Source of the DNA: Oceanobacillus chungangensis
GTDB taxonomy: Bacteria > Bacillota > Bacilli > Bacillales > Amphibacillaceae
Assembly: GCF_003369565.1 (NCBI RefSeq)
Contig: NZ_PIOD01000002.1
Coordinates: 243,070 to 307,069 of the forward strand
DNA: 64,000 nucleotides
Reading direction: 5' to 3'
Position 1 is the first letter of the stretch, and the number at the start of each line of letters is the position of its first letter. Positions 1 to 8,313 of this stretch are shown piece after piece. The translations under genes were made by a program, and so were the position numbers. The notes under the pieces are model-generated. The model had not been told where the DNA came from. It saw nothing but the letters and a program-made list of their open reading frames with translations, and made no database searches.

Positions 1-560
1 ATAGCGAGGTAGTGAGTGGTGGTAACTCAATAACAGAAAAAGATAACTCGAACGATGAATTAGCTGAGGAAGTAAGCTTTGATAAGGATAGGGAAACTAA
101 TACAGTTTCATCCACGTCAACTATTGGCGATTTACCGGATGATCAGCTTGGTTTAGCAATTGGTGACACAGCAATTGTAAAAAGTAACTTTTCTGAACAT
201 GAAATTACTTTAAATTCTGTTGAAATTAAAGAACAAGTCGACGATACAGCTTCTGAACTAGGTAATTTTGTGATTGTTAATTTAACAGTATTAAACACTG
301 GAGATGAAGCAGTTGCTGCTGCTGATATTTTTAGTAGCACAGACCTATCTTCGATTGACAATTCGAGCGGATTTCCTTGGTATTATATAGAAGGTGTTGC
401 AGAAGAGTGGCCTGTAGATATTAACCCAGGAGAATCACAAACAGGTGTTTTATTATTTGATATGGAAGTCAGTGATCAATATATTTTAACCGATGGAGAG
501 TTTTTAGAGGGATTAACCAATAAAATATCATTTGAGTTTACTAGAGAGGAAGCTAATTGA
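1..560 (+). CDS. DUF4352-like secreted or lipoprotein, 5' end outside window
   Basis: The frame is open back to base 1, so the GTG at 12 is probably internal and the true N-terminus, where a lipoprotein signal would sit, is cut off. The visible part has an acidic, Ser/Thr-rich linker (about residues 1-45) and then a beta-rich domain (about 48-180) with alternating hydrophobic strands and the pattern 'FVIVNLTVLNTGDEA'. That pattern is typical of the telokin-like DUF4352 fold of extracytoplasmic proteins. The gene ends 30 bases before the TadE-like gene, so it is probably part of the same pilus operon. No enzymatic motif is visible and the family assignment is by pattern only. Confidence 0.55.
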   Translation, partial: SEVVSGGNSITEKDNSNDELAEEVSFDKDRETNTVSSTSTIGDLPDDQLGLAIGDTAIVKSNFSEHEITLNSVEIKEQVDDTASELGNFVIVNLTVLNTGDEAVAAADIFSSTDLSSIDNSSGFPWYYIEGVAEEWPVDINPGESQTGVLLFDMEVSDQYILTDGEFLEGLTNKISFEFTREEAN

Positions 561-590
561 TGTGTAATAGAAATTGCTAGTTACAAAGGG

Positions 591-1175
591 GTGATTCCAA
601 TAAAATTTATCAAAAAAGAAAATGGGAGTATGACATTAGAGGCTGCAATGGTTTTACCGTTTTTTATGCTTTTTATCGTATTTTTAGCGATGATTATCCG
701 GTTGGCAATTGTGGATATGGCTTTATATCAGTCATTAGCAGAAACAAATGAGGTAGTGGTCACGCTTGCATATCCTGCTGAGTTAGCAACAACCGCAGTA
801 TCAACCATTGTGGAGGAGAAATTTGATGGATTGAGTGAGCGTGTTGATATTGACCCGCAATTGGCCAAGGATTTATTAAACGATAGTATGGAATATTTAG
901 GTATTACAATTGACGTAAACGGCTATTTGGATAGTGTCACTCCAGGTTTAGTAGAACCAATAATTGAGGATAAGTTTTCCGGCAGATTAGGCGGCAACTT
1001 CTTTGATCCCTCCAAACTTAAGATTGATAGTATAAAAACACCAACGAGCTTTACTGGTGATGGGGCATTTTTGGAAATAAATGCAAGTTATGATATTGAT
1101 ATTTCTATTCCGTTTGTAGAGAAAACAATCACACTCAAAAAAACATCTTATGAAAGACTTTGGGCTGGGGCTTAA
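591..1175 (+). CDS. TadE-like pseudopilin
   Basis: A 194-residue minor pilin-like protein. The N-terminus is a short basic leader (KFIKKENG), then SMTLEAAMVLPFF and a long hydrophobic helix (about residues 17-45). Gly12 followed by Glu17 matches the prepilin rule of a cleavable Gly and Glu at +5, and 'LEAAM' is the usual TadE/TadF signature. The remainder is an extracytoplasmic domain. The GTG start at 591 follows an AAAGGGG ribosome binding site. The prepilin peptidase gene follows, which fits processing of this protein. In Tad systems TadE/F are minor pilins needed for Flp pilus assembly; that role here is inferred. Confidence 0.75.
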   Translation: MIPIKFIKKENGSMTLEAAMVLPFFMLFIVFLAMIIRLAIVDMALYQSLAETNEVVVTLAYPAELATTAVSTIVEEKFDGLSERVDIDPQLAKDLLNDSMEYLGITIDVNGYLDSVTPGLVEPIIEDKFSGRLGGNFFDPSKLKIDSIKTPTSFTGDGAFLEINASYDIDISIPFVEKTITLKKTSYERLWAGA

Positions 1176-1186
1176 TACTTGACAGG

Positions 1187-1245
1187 ATAGAAAGCAGCAA
1201 CAAAGACTCTCGCCCAAGGGTTTGGATAAATCTTGGTTTTCTAAG
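1187..1245. repeat. Leader-type hairpin repeat, copy A (diverged)
   Basis: This stretch before the prepilin peptidase gene shares the core 'GCAAC ... CTTGGTTTTCTAA' with the copies at 29573, 43246, 49187 and (inverted) 14406. It can form a CCAAG/CTTGG stem. The match is weaker than among the other copies, so membership is tentative. Confidence 0.45.
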
Positions 1246-1261
1246 AGAAAGGAGGAAATAA

Positions 1262-1780
1262 ATGCTGCAAGCGATTGATTATATTTTATTTGTTTTCTTA
1301 GTTATTGCATTTATGACTGATGTTAAATATCAAAAACTGCCGAATTGGCTGACAGCTGGAGGAATGCTTATTGGTATCGTTTATCACTTGATTACAAGTG
1401 GTGTCGAAGGCTTATTATTTTCTTTCCTCGGGTTACTTGTTGCTGGTGGTATATTTTTAATCCTTTATGTTTTCAAAGCATTGGGAGCTGGTGATGTGAA
1501 GTTATTTGCAGCCATTGGCTCGATGATAGGGATTCAATTGGTGTTGTATATGATGATGTATTCAATAGTCTTTGCAGGTCTTATTGCTATTATTATTTTA
1601 TTATTTACAAAAACGTTTTTAAAGAAGATTACGAATGCGCTCTTTGCAATAATTCATTCTATTACATCAAGAAGTTTTCAGAAAATCGAGGAATTTAAAA
1701 CGACGAAGGCAACTCGTTTTCCGTTTATGTATGCAGTTATTCCGGCAGTTATCACAACGTATTACTATTATTTATTTTAA
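1262..1780 (+). CDS. Prepilin peptidase (A24 family, TadV/CpaA type)
   Basis: A 172-residue polytopic membrane aspartyl protease that cleaves class IV prepilin leaders. It corresponds to the short A24A form with only the peptidase domain and no N-methylase domain. The two expected catalytic aspartates are visible: Asp20 in 'FMTDVKYQKLPNW' and Asp78 in 'GAGDVK', the GxGD motif. Hydrophobic segments lie at about 5-19, 31-48, 52-72, 85-118 and at the C-terminus. The ATG follows an AAAGGAGG site. It lies between the TadE-like pseudopilin and the FHA gene, as expected for a Tad/Flp locus. The most likely substrates are the upstream pseudopilin and pilins left of the window. Confidence 0.88.
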   Translation: MLQAIDYILFVFLVIAFMTDVKYQKLPNWLTAGGMLIGIVYHLITSGVEGLLFSFLGLLVAGGIFLILYVFKALGAGDVKLFAAIGSMIGIQLVLYMMMYSIVFAGLIAIIILLFTKTFLKKITNALFAIIHSITSRSFQKIEEFKTTKATRFPFMYAVIPAVITTYYYYLF

Positions 1781-1798
1781 TTAACAGGAGGAGATCAA

Positions 1799-3313
1799 AT
1801 GGGAAATATTTATGATTTTAGTTATAAGCATTCACATCAGAATGGTAAATCGATTATTTTTACAGAACGCGATGATAAGAAGTTAACGGCAGAAGATCTA
1901 AATGCTGTGCAATTAAAAATGATCCAATCAAATAACATCCCGCACTTGCTTAGCTTATCTATCGAAAATATCGATTTAACGATAAAAGTACATTATAAGC
2001 TCACATCTAAACAAAAAGTTACCTCATTTTTCCAAGAAAATCGTACAACGATGAGTGATTACTATCAATTATTTTTAGCAATTATTTCTACGCTGGAAGA
2101 ATCGGGTTCTTATATGCTTGATCAACAGCAATTTATTTTGCAAAAAGAATTCGTCTATATCGGTGAAAAGCCTGGTGATGTGTATTTAACATATTTGCCG
2201 GTTACTGGAATGAAGCGTGAATCGACAATTGAAGAAGATATGAAGAAACTGTTAACTGATATTGCCGGTGAGGTAGAGGGCTTACAAGGAAACGAGTTTA
2301 AGAGTATCTTGAATTACATAAAGAATCCTGCCTTTGGATTATCAGGGTTAAAAAAATTACTGCTTGAGTTAATCTCACTTCGGTCGAATGTGAATCAGAA
2401 TCAGGACATGTACTATAACAATCCGAATGCTAATTTTGCTGACAATGCAAATCCTGGGACGGGTCAAAATAATTATCAGCCAATCACTCCTGGTGTACAC
2501 ATGGAAGAAACAGTAAGTAAGTCGAAGAAAAAAGCAAAAAGAAAACTTCCGCCATTATCATCTAGAGGAAGAATTTATTTGATTATGGGGTCATTACTGG
2601 CAATTGCGTTTATCTGGAAGCTTTATGATATGTATACAAATCAAACAGTGTTAATTGCTAGCAGCTTATTAACGCTCGTTGTGCTTGTCTTCGATTATGT
2701 GTTCTGGAAAGTTTGGCGGCCAGGTATGACACCGATAAAAGACAAAGCTGAAGTGCCAAATAATAGTTCTGAAAATAAAACAGCAATGCCTAATGTTCAA
2801 ATAAATAAACAACCTGTGTTCCAGCAGCAAGTGACAAAGAAGTCTGAACCATTAATTGCACAAACATCTTCTTTTATAGCGCAGAATTCCATCGCAGCTA
2901 CAGCAATGGATACAACATTTCTTTCAGAAAGCAATGAGGATACCGTCTTATTAGAAGATGAAACGAATTTACATGTAGTGGAAAGTCAGCAACAACAAGT
3001 GGTTTCTGCCATTTTAGTTAGAGAATCTGCCGGTGAACAAGCGCAAACGGTTGAAATCAATGCGAATAATTTCTTAATTGGCAGAAATGAGGCATCCGTA
3101 AACTTTAAAGATGAGTCGATCGGTATCTCAAGAATTCATGCAGAAATTATTAAAATAGATGATTCAAGCTATGGATTAAAAGATTTAGGGTCAAAAAATG
3201 GCTCAAAGCTGAATGGGAATACATTGGTTCCTTATAAGATTTATGCATTGAATACGGACGATCAATTTGAATTAGGGAAGGCAATTTATACATTTAAATG
3301 GAGTCATTCATAA
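1799..3313 (+). CDS. FHA-domain membrane protein (DUF6382-like N-terminus)
   Basis: A 504-residue protein. Residues 1-200 form a globular region resembling the DUF6382 domains attached to FHA in Firmicute Tad loci; that name is from memory. A basic patch (240-250) precedes two membrane segments (about 258-276 and 282-304), then an Asn/Gln/Ser-rich linker and a C-terminal FHA domain (about 415-502). FHA landmarks are visible: GR at 428-429, 'SRIHAEI' at 444-450 and 'SKNGSKLNG' at 465-473. FHA domains bind phosphothreonine. The linker contains 'EDTVLLEDE' near 382, like the Thr sites phosphorylated by Hanks kinases in other FHA proteins. The next two genes encode the matching phosphatase and kinase, so it is the likely reader or substrate. 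Confidence 0.8.
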   Translation: MGNIYDFSYKHSHQNGKSIIFTERDDKKLTAEDLNAVQLKMIQSNNIPHLLSLSIENIDLTIKVHYKLTSKQKVTSFFQENRTTMSDYYQLFLAIISTLEESGSYMLDQQQFILQKEFVYIGEKPGDVYLTYLPVTGMKRESTIEEDMKKLLTDIAGEVEGLQGNEFKSILNYIKNPAFGLSGLKKLLLELISLRSNVNQNQDMYYNNPNANFADNANPGTGQNNYQPITPGVHMEETVSKSKKKAKRKLPPLSSRGRIYLIMGSLLAIAFIWKLYDMYTNQTVLIASSLLTLVVLVFDYVFWKVWRPGMTPIKDKAEVPNNSSENKTAMPNVQINKQPVFQQQVTKKSEPLIAQTSSFIAQNSIAATAMDTTFLSESNEDTVLLEDETNLHVVESQQQQVVSAILVRESAGEQAQTVEINANNFLIGRNEASVNFKDESIGISRIHAEIIKIDDSSYGLKDLGSKNGSKLNGNTLVPYKIYALNTDDQFELGKAIYTFKWSHS

Positions 3314-4248
3314 TGAACAAAAATTGGCAGATTGGAATTGCATCACATCAAGGGACAAAAAAAGATAAAAATGAGGACTCCTATTTTCATCAAGTATCAT
3401 CGGATAACGATGGGAACGAAATAGCATTGTTCGCAGTTGCCGATGGAATGGGAGGCTATCAGCTTGGAGATACTGCCAGTCAGATAGCAATCTCCTCTAT
3501 TGAAGAATGGTGGGAAAAACGGAGTAAAAAAATCACAAAACGAAGAAATGCCTTGCAGCGAATTCTGATAGAAGGGGAACAGATAGTCCAGCAAATTAAT
3601 AAAACGATTAAAGCAGCAAGCAGCCATACGGGAAAGAAAATGGGGACAACATTATCGCTTTTAGTGCTGTATAAAGGTGAATATGGAGTTATTCATATTG
3701 GCGATAGTCGTGTTTACCGGATGAAGGGATGGAATTATGGTCTAAAGCAGTACTTAAGTCAAAAAGGTCCACATCTGGTCGATTCACTTAACAGGATAGA
3801 TGAGCAGCAAACAGAAATACTGGAATCTGAGCCAGAGTTAATGAAACTAACGGAAGACCATTCCTGGGTAGGGAAACAAGTGGAGAGTGGACAATTATCT
3901 GAAGAAGAAGCAAGAAATCATCCGAAGCGAAATGTGCTGACACAGTGTCTAGGGATTGATAATAATGTGCACCCATATATCAGCAGTGGAACATATCAAT
4001 CTACTGACCTATTTTTACTTTGCAGTGATGGTTTTTACACGCTATTTTCGAATGAAGAAATCAAGAACATGTTAATTAGTTTAGAGAAGGAATACGGCAG
4101 TCTGCAGGCAATATCGGATTATCTTATTAATTTTTCTAATTTTTCCGATGCATTTGATAATGTTACACTAATGCTAGTTCGTCATCGGTTTGCTGCTTCT
4201 CAAGTAAAGACTAAACGAACACTGGCGGCCTTATTCAAGGGGATGTAG
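3313..4248 (+). CDS. PP2C-family Ser/Thr protein phosphatase
   Basis: A 311-residue metal-dependent phosphatase (PPM/PP2C, Stp/PrpC type). Metal-binding motifs appear in order: 'NEDSYF' (Asp22), 'AVADGMGGYQ' (Asp44), 'GDSRVYR' (Asp131), 'LCSDGFYTLF' and 'DNVTLMLV'. The ATG at 3313 overlaps the stop of the FHA gene (TAATG), a sign of translational coupling; an in-frame ATG at 3298 lies inside the FHA gene and is less likely. An insertion of about 40 residues after the GDSR strand makes it longer than the usual 240-260 residues. It should reverse phosphorylation by the kinase encoded next. Confidence 0.9.
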   Translation: MNKNWQIGIASHQGTKKDKNEDSYFHQVSSDNDGNEIALFAVADGMGGYQLGDTASQIAISSIEEWWEKRSKKITKRRNALQRILIEGEQIVQQINKTIKAASSHTGKKMGTTLSLLVLYKGEYGVIHIGDSRVYRMKGWNYGLKQYLSQKGPHLVDSLNRIDEQQTEILESEPELMKLTEDHSWVGKQVESGQLSEEEARNHPKRNVLTQCLGIDNNVHPYISSGTYQSTDLFLLCSDGFYTLFSNEEIKNMLISLEKEYGSLQAISDYLINFSNFSDAFDNVTLMLVRHRFAASQVKTKRTLAALFKGM

Positions 4249-4272
4249 TCGGATGATAAAGAGGTGTGAACT

Positions 4273-5121
4273 GTGAATAAGCATGGGATTCTGATTGAGC
4301 GAGGGGATCTGTTAAATAATAAATATATCGTTCTTTCACATATTGCTTCTGGTGGAATGTCCGAGGTCTATTTAATAGAAGAAAAAAATAATCTGGGTAA
4401 AAGATGGGCAGTAAAAATTACGAGCATTACAAATAAATTGGCAGCAAAATTAAAGGATGAAGCAAGGCTGTTAAGTGAGCTACATCATTCTAGTCTTCCT
4501 CATGTTGTTGATTTTTTTCAAACGGAAGAATATTTTTATCTTGTTCAGGAATATGTTGAAGGCGTATCACTATCAGACCAGATGGCATTGTATAATAATC
4601 AGCTACCAATGGAAACAATCCTGCATATTGGCATCGAGCTTTGTGAAGTTCTCCACTATTTACATAACCAAAAACCATATCCTATTATTTATCGCGACAT
4701 TAAACCAGGCAATATCATGGTGATGAACAACCGATCGATAAAATTAATTGATTTCGGGATTGCACGCAGATTCCAGGAGAATTTAATCCAAGACACAGTT
4801 CAAGTAGGAACAGTAGGATTTGCAGCACCAGAACAATTTGAAAAGCGACAAACAGACCGCAGAACAGATCTATTTTCACTAGGAGCCTTATTATATTATT
4901 TAGTTTCAAAAGGAAAGTACGTATACATCGCACAGAAACCCATTCGCGACTTTAATAAGAAAATACCCAAGGACCTGGAAAAATGCATTAACAAGCTAGT
5001 ACAACTCCAACCAAAAGACAGAATACAGGATGCGAGAGAAGCAAAGAAACTATTATTGAAAGCACAAGAAGAACTAGAAAAACCAAGAAACATCCTCCAG
5101 CGTCTCCTACTGCGGTTTTGA
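4273..5121 (+). CDS. Hanks-type Ser/Thr protein kinase, soluble, no PASTA domains
   Basis: A 282-residue kinase consisting almost only of the catalytic domain. It shows a Gly-rich loop 'SGGMSEVY' (26-33), the ATP-anchoring Lys48 in 'WAVKI', the catalytic loop 'YRDIKPGN' (Asp142, Asn147), 'DFG' at 160-162 and 'APEQF' at 185-189. The RD motif suggests activation-loop control. Unlike PrkC/PknB there is no transmembrane helix and no PASTA repeats, so it is probably cytoplasmic and dedicated to this locus. The GTG start follows AAAGAGGTG. It is 24 bases after the phosphatase gene and is followed by a large intergenic repeat, so it may end the transcription unit. Confidence 0.9.
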   Translation: MNKHGILIERGDLLNNKYIVLSHIASGGMSEVYLIEEKNNLGKRWAVKITSITNKLAAKLKDEARLLSELHHSSLPHVVDFFQTEEYFYLVQEYVEGVSLSDQMALYNNQLPMETILHIGIELCEVLHYLHNQKPYPIIYRDIKPGNIMVMNNRSIKLIDFGIARRFQENLIQDTVQVGTVGFAAPEQFEKRQTDRRTDLFSLGALLYYLVSKGKYVYIAQKPIRDFNKKIPKDLEKCINKLVQLQPKDRIQDAREAKKLLLKAQEELEKPRNILQRLLLRF

Positions 5122-5197
5122 GAAGTTAACCAGAGCTGTGTGCAGATAAGATAGGCAGTATATTTTACCATCTCTAAGTATCTCGTAATTGATTAAT

Positions 5198-5510
5198 TGA
5201 TATAAACTGCAAACTTGCGAGAATTTTTAATATCAGATGGGATGATTTGGCTATTCACAATCAGTCTCCATTTATTTGCTACATTCGAGATTGGATGTTT
5301 TTGTGTAAGTAACTCCTTTAAAGTTACTTTTTGCACTTACCCAGCGGAAGAAATACACGAAGACTCCTACGGGAAGAAGAGCTTCGGTGAGACTACGAAG
5401 CGCGTTAGCTCGAGTTGACTCACCAGCTCCCTTAGGATGCGCAAAGTGTATTTCTGGAGCGACTGGCCCGAGAGCCCTTGACACGCAACACTACTCTGCA
5501 GTTTATATAA
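5198..5510. repeat. Composite intergenic repeat, copy 1
   Basis: This fills most of the 438-base gap between the kinase and the EssB-like gene. Its ends are a perfect 12-base inverted repeat, ATATAAACTGCA (5200-5211) and TGCAGTTTATAT (5497-5508). The core at about 5341-5465 begins CCAGCGGAAGAAATACACGA, ends GTGTATTTCTGGAGCGAC and is itself imperfectly palindromic. The core recurs at about 26977, 40323 (inverted) and 46539. It is GC-richer than its surroundings and encodes no credible protein. Confidence 0.8.
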
Positions 5511-5559
5511 AATCCATAATATAATAAATACCAGCTTTTAAGAAAACGGAGGGATAAAA

Positions 5560-6951
5560 ATGACAGAAAAAGCCCCGCTGCAATATGGAGAAATAACAGA
5601 TAATGAAGAAGTTATCATTTACGAAATAGCTAAAGAACAAACAAATCTAGTAGATATTGAGCAACTAGACGAATTAAAGCGGAAAGATGTCTTCTTCTTT
5701 GAATGCCAGCACATACTTGCTGACGAAACTAGTATTCGTTTATACTATAAGCGAAATAAAGCATATCAAAAACTTAAACACTATCGAAATTCCAGCAAGG
5801 AAGTAAAGCGACAAATTGCATTGCAAATATTATCCATCGATCGATTAATCGGTACACAATATACCACACTAGTTCATCCTGATAATATTTATGTGACATC
5901 TGATGGTGATGTTAAATTTGCTTTTCGTGGGATTCGCTCAATCTTTGTACAGGAACGTTTTAATATGGAACAACTATTAATTGATCAAAAAAGAGTCTTA
6001 CTTTACTTGTTTTCGACGTATGCTTATGATGAAATAACAGGTAATGATTTAAATCATATAAAAACGAGTGAGCCAATCCTGACAACAATTATTAACGCAA
6101 ATTCAATGGTGATATTAAGCAGCTTTTTCAAAAAAATGGAGACAGCACCGAAACAAGCTGCAGTAAAACCAGCGGCGATAAAGAAAAATGCAAAAACTCC
6201 TAAAAAGAATGTTTCCTTATTATCAGGAATTTTAGTTGGTGTCATTATTGGCTTGCTTTCTATGTATGTGCTGAAAGTAATGCCACTTACCGAAGCGTCG
6301 ACGGCTATGGCGAATGAAAATGAAGAAATAGGTAAAAACGAAGCGCAACTTATCGAAGAAAATAAAGCACTTGAAGCTTCACTAACTGATTTGCATACGG
6401 TGACAAAAGCCTATCGTGAAGTAATAGCTGGAAATACTGAGGAAGCAATTCCTTTATTTGAAAGTGCTGAAGCACTGGATGAGACTGCAAAACAAACATT
6501 GACAGAGCAATATATTGTGCAAAATTCGTTAGAAAGTTTATCAAAAGCTGCCAAAATTGGCAGTGATGAACAGCAAAAGGTTATTGTTAGGAAATTGAAT
6601 GAGTTAAACAAAAAGGAAGCAAATCAAGCAATTCTTAGTATAGATTCAAATGTTCCAGAGGTAAAAATTGAGCAAGCGTGGGTTAAGAAGGATTATAATG
6701 AGATTATTAATCTATATTCAGAGCTTGTCGATAATCCTCGGGCAAAAGTGCTCGCGGCAAATAGTTATATTCATTTGGATAAACCGAAAGAAGCGAAGAC
6801 ACTTGCTTATGAACTGAAAGATAAGAAATTACAGCTGGCCAGCTTAAATAAGGAGAAAGAACTAGCTAACGCGAATAAGAAATTAAACGCCGAGCAACGA
6901 AAAGAGGCAATTTCGAAGATAGATGAAGAGATTAGTAAGGTTAACAAATAA
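5560..6951 (+). CDS. EssB/YukC-like membrane pseudokinase protein
   Basis: A 463-residue protein with the architecture of EssB/YukC, the core pseudokinase-like component of Firmicute type VII secretion. It has an N-terminal cytoplasmic domain (1-195), a basic juxtamembrane stretch (200-216), one membrane helix (about 218-240) and a helical, Glu/Lys-rich extracytoplasmic part (250-463). 'LVHPDNIYVTSDGDVKFAFRGI' occupies the place of a kinase catalytic and DFG region but lacks an HRD and a DFG, as in EssB. No WXG100 protein or FtsK/SpoIIIE-type ATPase is in the window. The strong GGAGGG site precedes the ATG. Its association with Tad pilus and kinase genes is unusual. The family call rests on pattern and topology, not on a search. 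Confidence 0.65.
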   Translation: MTEKAPLQYGEITDNEEVIIYEIAKEQTNLVDIEQLDELKRKDVFFFECQHILADETSIRLYYKRNKAYQKLKHYRNSSKEVKRQIALQILSIDRLIGTQYTTLVHPDNIYVTSDGDVKFAFRGIRSIFVQERFNMEQLLIDQKRVLLYLFSTYAYDEITGNDLNHIKTSEPILTTIINANSMVILSSFFKKMETAPKQAAVKPAAIKKNAKTPKKNVSLLSGILVGVIIGLLSMYVLKVMPLTEASTAMANENEEIGKNEAQLIEENKALEASLTDLHTVTKAYREVIAGNTEEAIPLFESAEALDETAKQTLTEQYIVQNSLESLSKAAKIGSDEQQKVIVRKLNELNKKEANQAILSIDSNVPEVKIEQAWVKKDYNEIINLYSELVDNPRAKVLAANSYIHLDKPKEAKTLAYELKDKKLQLASLNKEKELANANKKLNAEQRKEAISKIDEEISKVNK

Positions 6952-6983
6952 TTGAAATTAATTGCAAAAGAGGAGACCTATAA

Positions 6984-7241
6984 ATGGAAGACTTCTTTTC
7001 ACCGTTAATAAATATTTTAAAAGTTGCTTATGATGCTATTGCGAAATTTGTTTTTTCAACCGTGTTATGGATAATAGATTTAATTAAGAACTTTCTGCTT
7101 GATACTGGAATTACGGATGATGTAGTAACTGCGACAGTAATTGCTGTGATTATTATGTTGAGTATCTTTCTTTTTCTGGTAGGGTGGTTTTTAGGTCCCA
7201 TTCGTGTATATGGTGGGGGTTATGATTCGGATGATGATTAA
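6984..7241 (+). CDS. Small single-pass membrane protein (first copy)
   Basis: An 85-residue protein. It has an amphipathic to hydrophobic N-terminal half (about 8-38), then a clear membrane helix (about 47-72) and an acidic tail rich in Gly and Asp. The ATG follows AGAGGAG at good spacing, directly after the EssB-like gene and probably co-transcribed with it. I do not recognise the family. Size and position suggest a partner or small subunit of the EssB-like or pilus machinery, which is inference only. A second copy follows and is damaged. Confidence 0.7.
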   Translation: MEDFFSPLINILKVAYDAIAKFVFSTVLWIIDLIKNFLLDTGITDDVVTATVIAVIIMLSIFLFLVGWFLGPIRVYGGGYDSDDD

Positions 7242-7277
7242 AAGTTGGAAATTAATTGCAAAAGAGGAGACCTATAA

Positions 7278-7538
7278 ATGGAAGACTTCTATTCACCGTT
7301 AATAAATATTTAAAAAGTTGCTTATGATGCTACTGCGAAATTTGTTTTTTCAATAGTGTTATGGATAATAGATTTAATTAAAAACTTCCTGCTTGATACT
7401 GGAATTACGAATAATGTAGTAACTGCAACAGTAATAGCAGTGATTATTATATTTATTATTTTTCTTCTTGTAGCGGGATGGTTTTTTGGAATTTTACAAG
7501 GTCGAGTTAAAGGAAGTAATGATTCATACGATAATTAA
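7278..7538 (+). pseudogene. Second copy of the small membrane protein, nonsense at codon 12
   Basis: Aligned without gaps to the first copy from the ATG at 7278, which has the same ribosome binding site. Codon 12 is TTA in copy 1 but TAA here, so translation from the proper start gives only 11 residues. An internal GTG at 7356 could give a 60-residue C-terminal part that keeps the membrane helix, but no good ribosome binding site precedes it. The tail differs from copy 1, with basic and Asn residues instead of Asp. It is most likely a decaying duplicate. Confidence 0.8.
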
Positions 7539-7548
7539 AAATGTAATG

Positions 7549-7600
7549 TTCCTATAATACTATTATACATAGGAAATATGGTACTATAATATAATAGTAT
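7549..7600. promoter_or_regulatory. AT-rich inverted repeats in the yrrS promoter region
   Basis: Two overlapping palindromes: TTCCTAT/ATAGGAA around 7549-7575, and ACTATTATA (7559-7567) with TATAATAGT (7590-7598). TATAAT-like hexamers lie within them, just upstream of the yrrS ribosome binding site. It could be an operator-promoter or a weak terminator; no factor can be named. Confidence 0.35.
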
Positions 7601-7611
7601 AGGGGGTAGAT

Positions 7612-8286
7612 ATGATGAGAGATATGGATAGAAATACACGCTTAAATAAATTCGAAAAAAGAAGGAAAACGACAAAGTCCATTACAATTTTGCTAATTGC
7701 TGGGGCTGTGCTCATCGTTGTACTTCTCGCTTTTTGGATTTTTGGCGGAGGAAATGACGACTCAGACACCACATCCGAAGAACCAATGGAGGAGTCATCT
7801 GAAATTATTATAAATGATGATTCAAAATCAAATGATGACTCAAATAATAATACAGAAGAAAATGAGGAAGCTACTGAAGATGAAGCAGAGTCTACTACAC
7901 CAGATGAGGAAGAAGATACTAAAGCAAATAATGAAGAAGTAGAAACAGAGCCTGCTGAACCATCAGATGATAATGTTGAAGAGGCATTTACTGGTGACTG
8001 GGAACCGGTTGGAACTGTACAAACTGGCCCACATACAACGACGTATAATGAAGGCACGGCAGACCGAGCAGAACTGAAGAAGGCTTCGTCAGTTGCAACT
8101 GGAATAGCTGAGAATGATATGATTGAATGGTGGTATGAGAATGGCGGCGAACAGAAGGTAATCGCAACTGTATCCGATAATGCACAGACTGCAACGTATC
8201 GTGTTTTCCTATCATGGATTGATGGCGAAGGATGGCAGCCAACAAAAGTAGAAAAGCTAATTGTAAATGATCGAAAGAGTAATTAA
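7612..8286 (+). CDS. yrrS: YrrS family protein (DUF1510)
   Basis: A 224-residue membrane-anchored protein: basic cytoplasmic N-terminus (1-22), one membrane helix (about 24-46), a very acidic Ser/Glu/Asp linker (48-120) and a C-terminal DUF1510 domain (about 122-220) with 'DWEPVGTVQTGPH' and 'MIEWWYENGG'. In B. subtilis yrrS lies next to the penicillin-binding protein gene pbpI and near mtnN, and mtnN follows here too. Molecular function is not established. ATG codons at 7612 and 7615 are both possible behind AGGGGGTAG. The acidic linker suits a halotolerant lineage but is common in this family. Confidence 0.85.
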   Translation: MMRDMDRNTRLNKFEKRRKTTKSITILLIAGAVLIVVLLAFWIFGGGNDDSDTTSEEPMEESSEIIINDDSKSNDDSNNNTEENEEATEDEAESTTPDEEEDTKANNEEVETEPAEPSDDNVEEAFTGDWEPVGTVQTGPHTTTYNEGTADRAELKKASSVATGIAENDMIEWWYENGGEQKVIATVSDNAQTATYRVFLSWIDGEGWQPTKVEKLIVNDRKSN

Positions 8287-8313
8287 ACGAAATGCTATAA
8301 GTGGAGGACTATC

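Larger units (their letters stand above)
6955..7538 (+). repeat. Tandem duplication of a ~294-bp gene unit
   Basis: Two direct copies of a unit comprising the leader AATTGCAAAAGAGGAGACCT and a small membrane-protein gene. The starts at 6984 and 7278 are 294 bases apart. The leader is identical in both copies; the coding parts are highly similar and diverge towards the 3' end. Confidence 0.9.

Noticed and set aside
5215..5484. Two open frames of about 70 residues, on both strands, before the EssB-like gene
   Set aside because: Both are readings through composite repeat copy 1; no ribosome binding site and no resemblance to a protein family.
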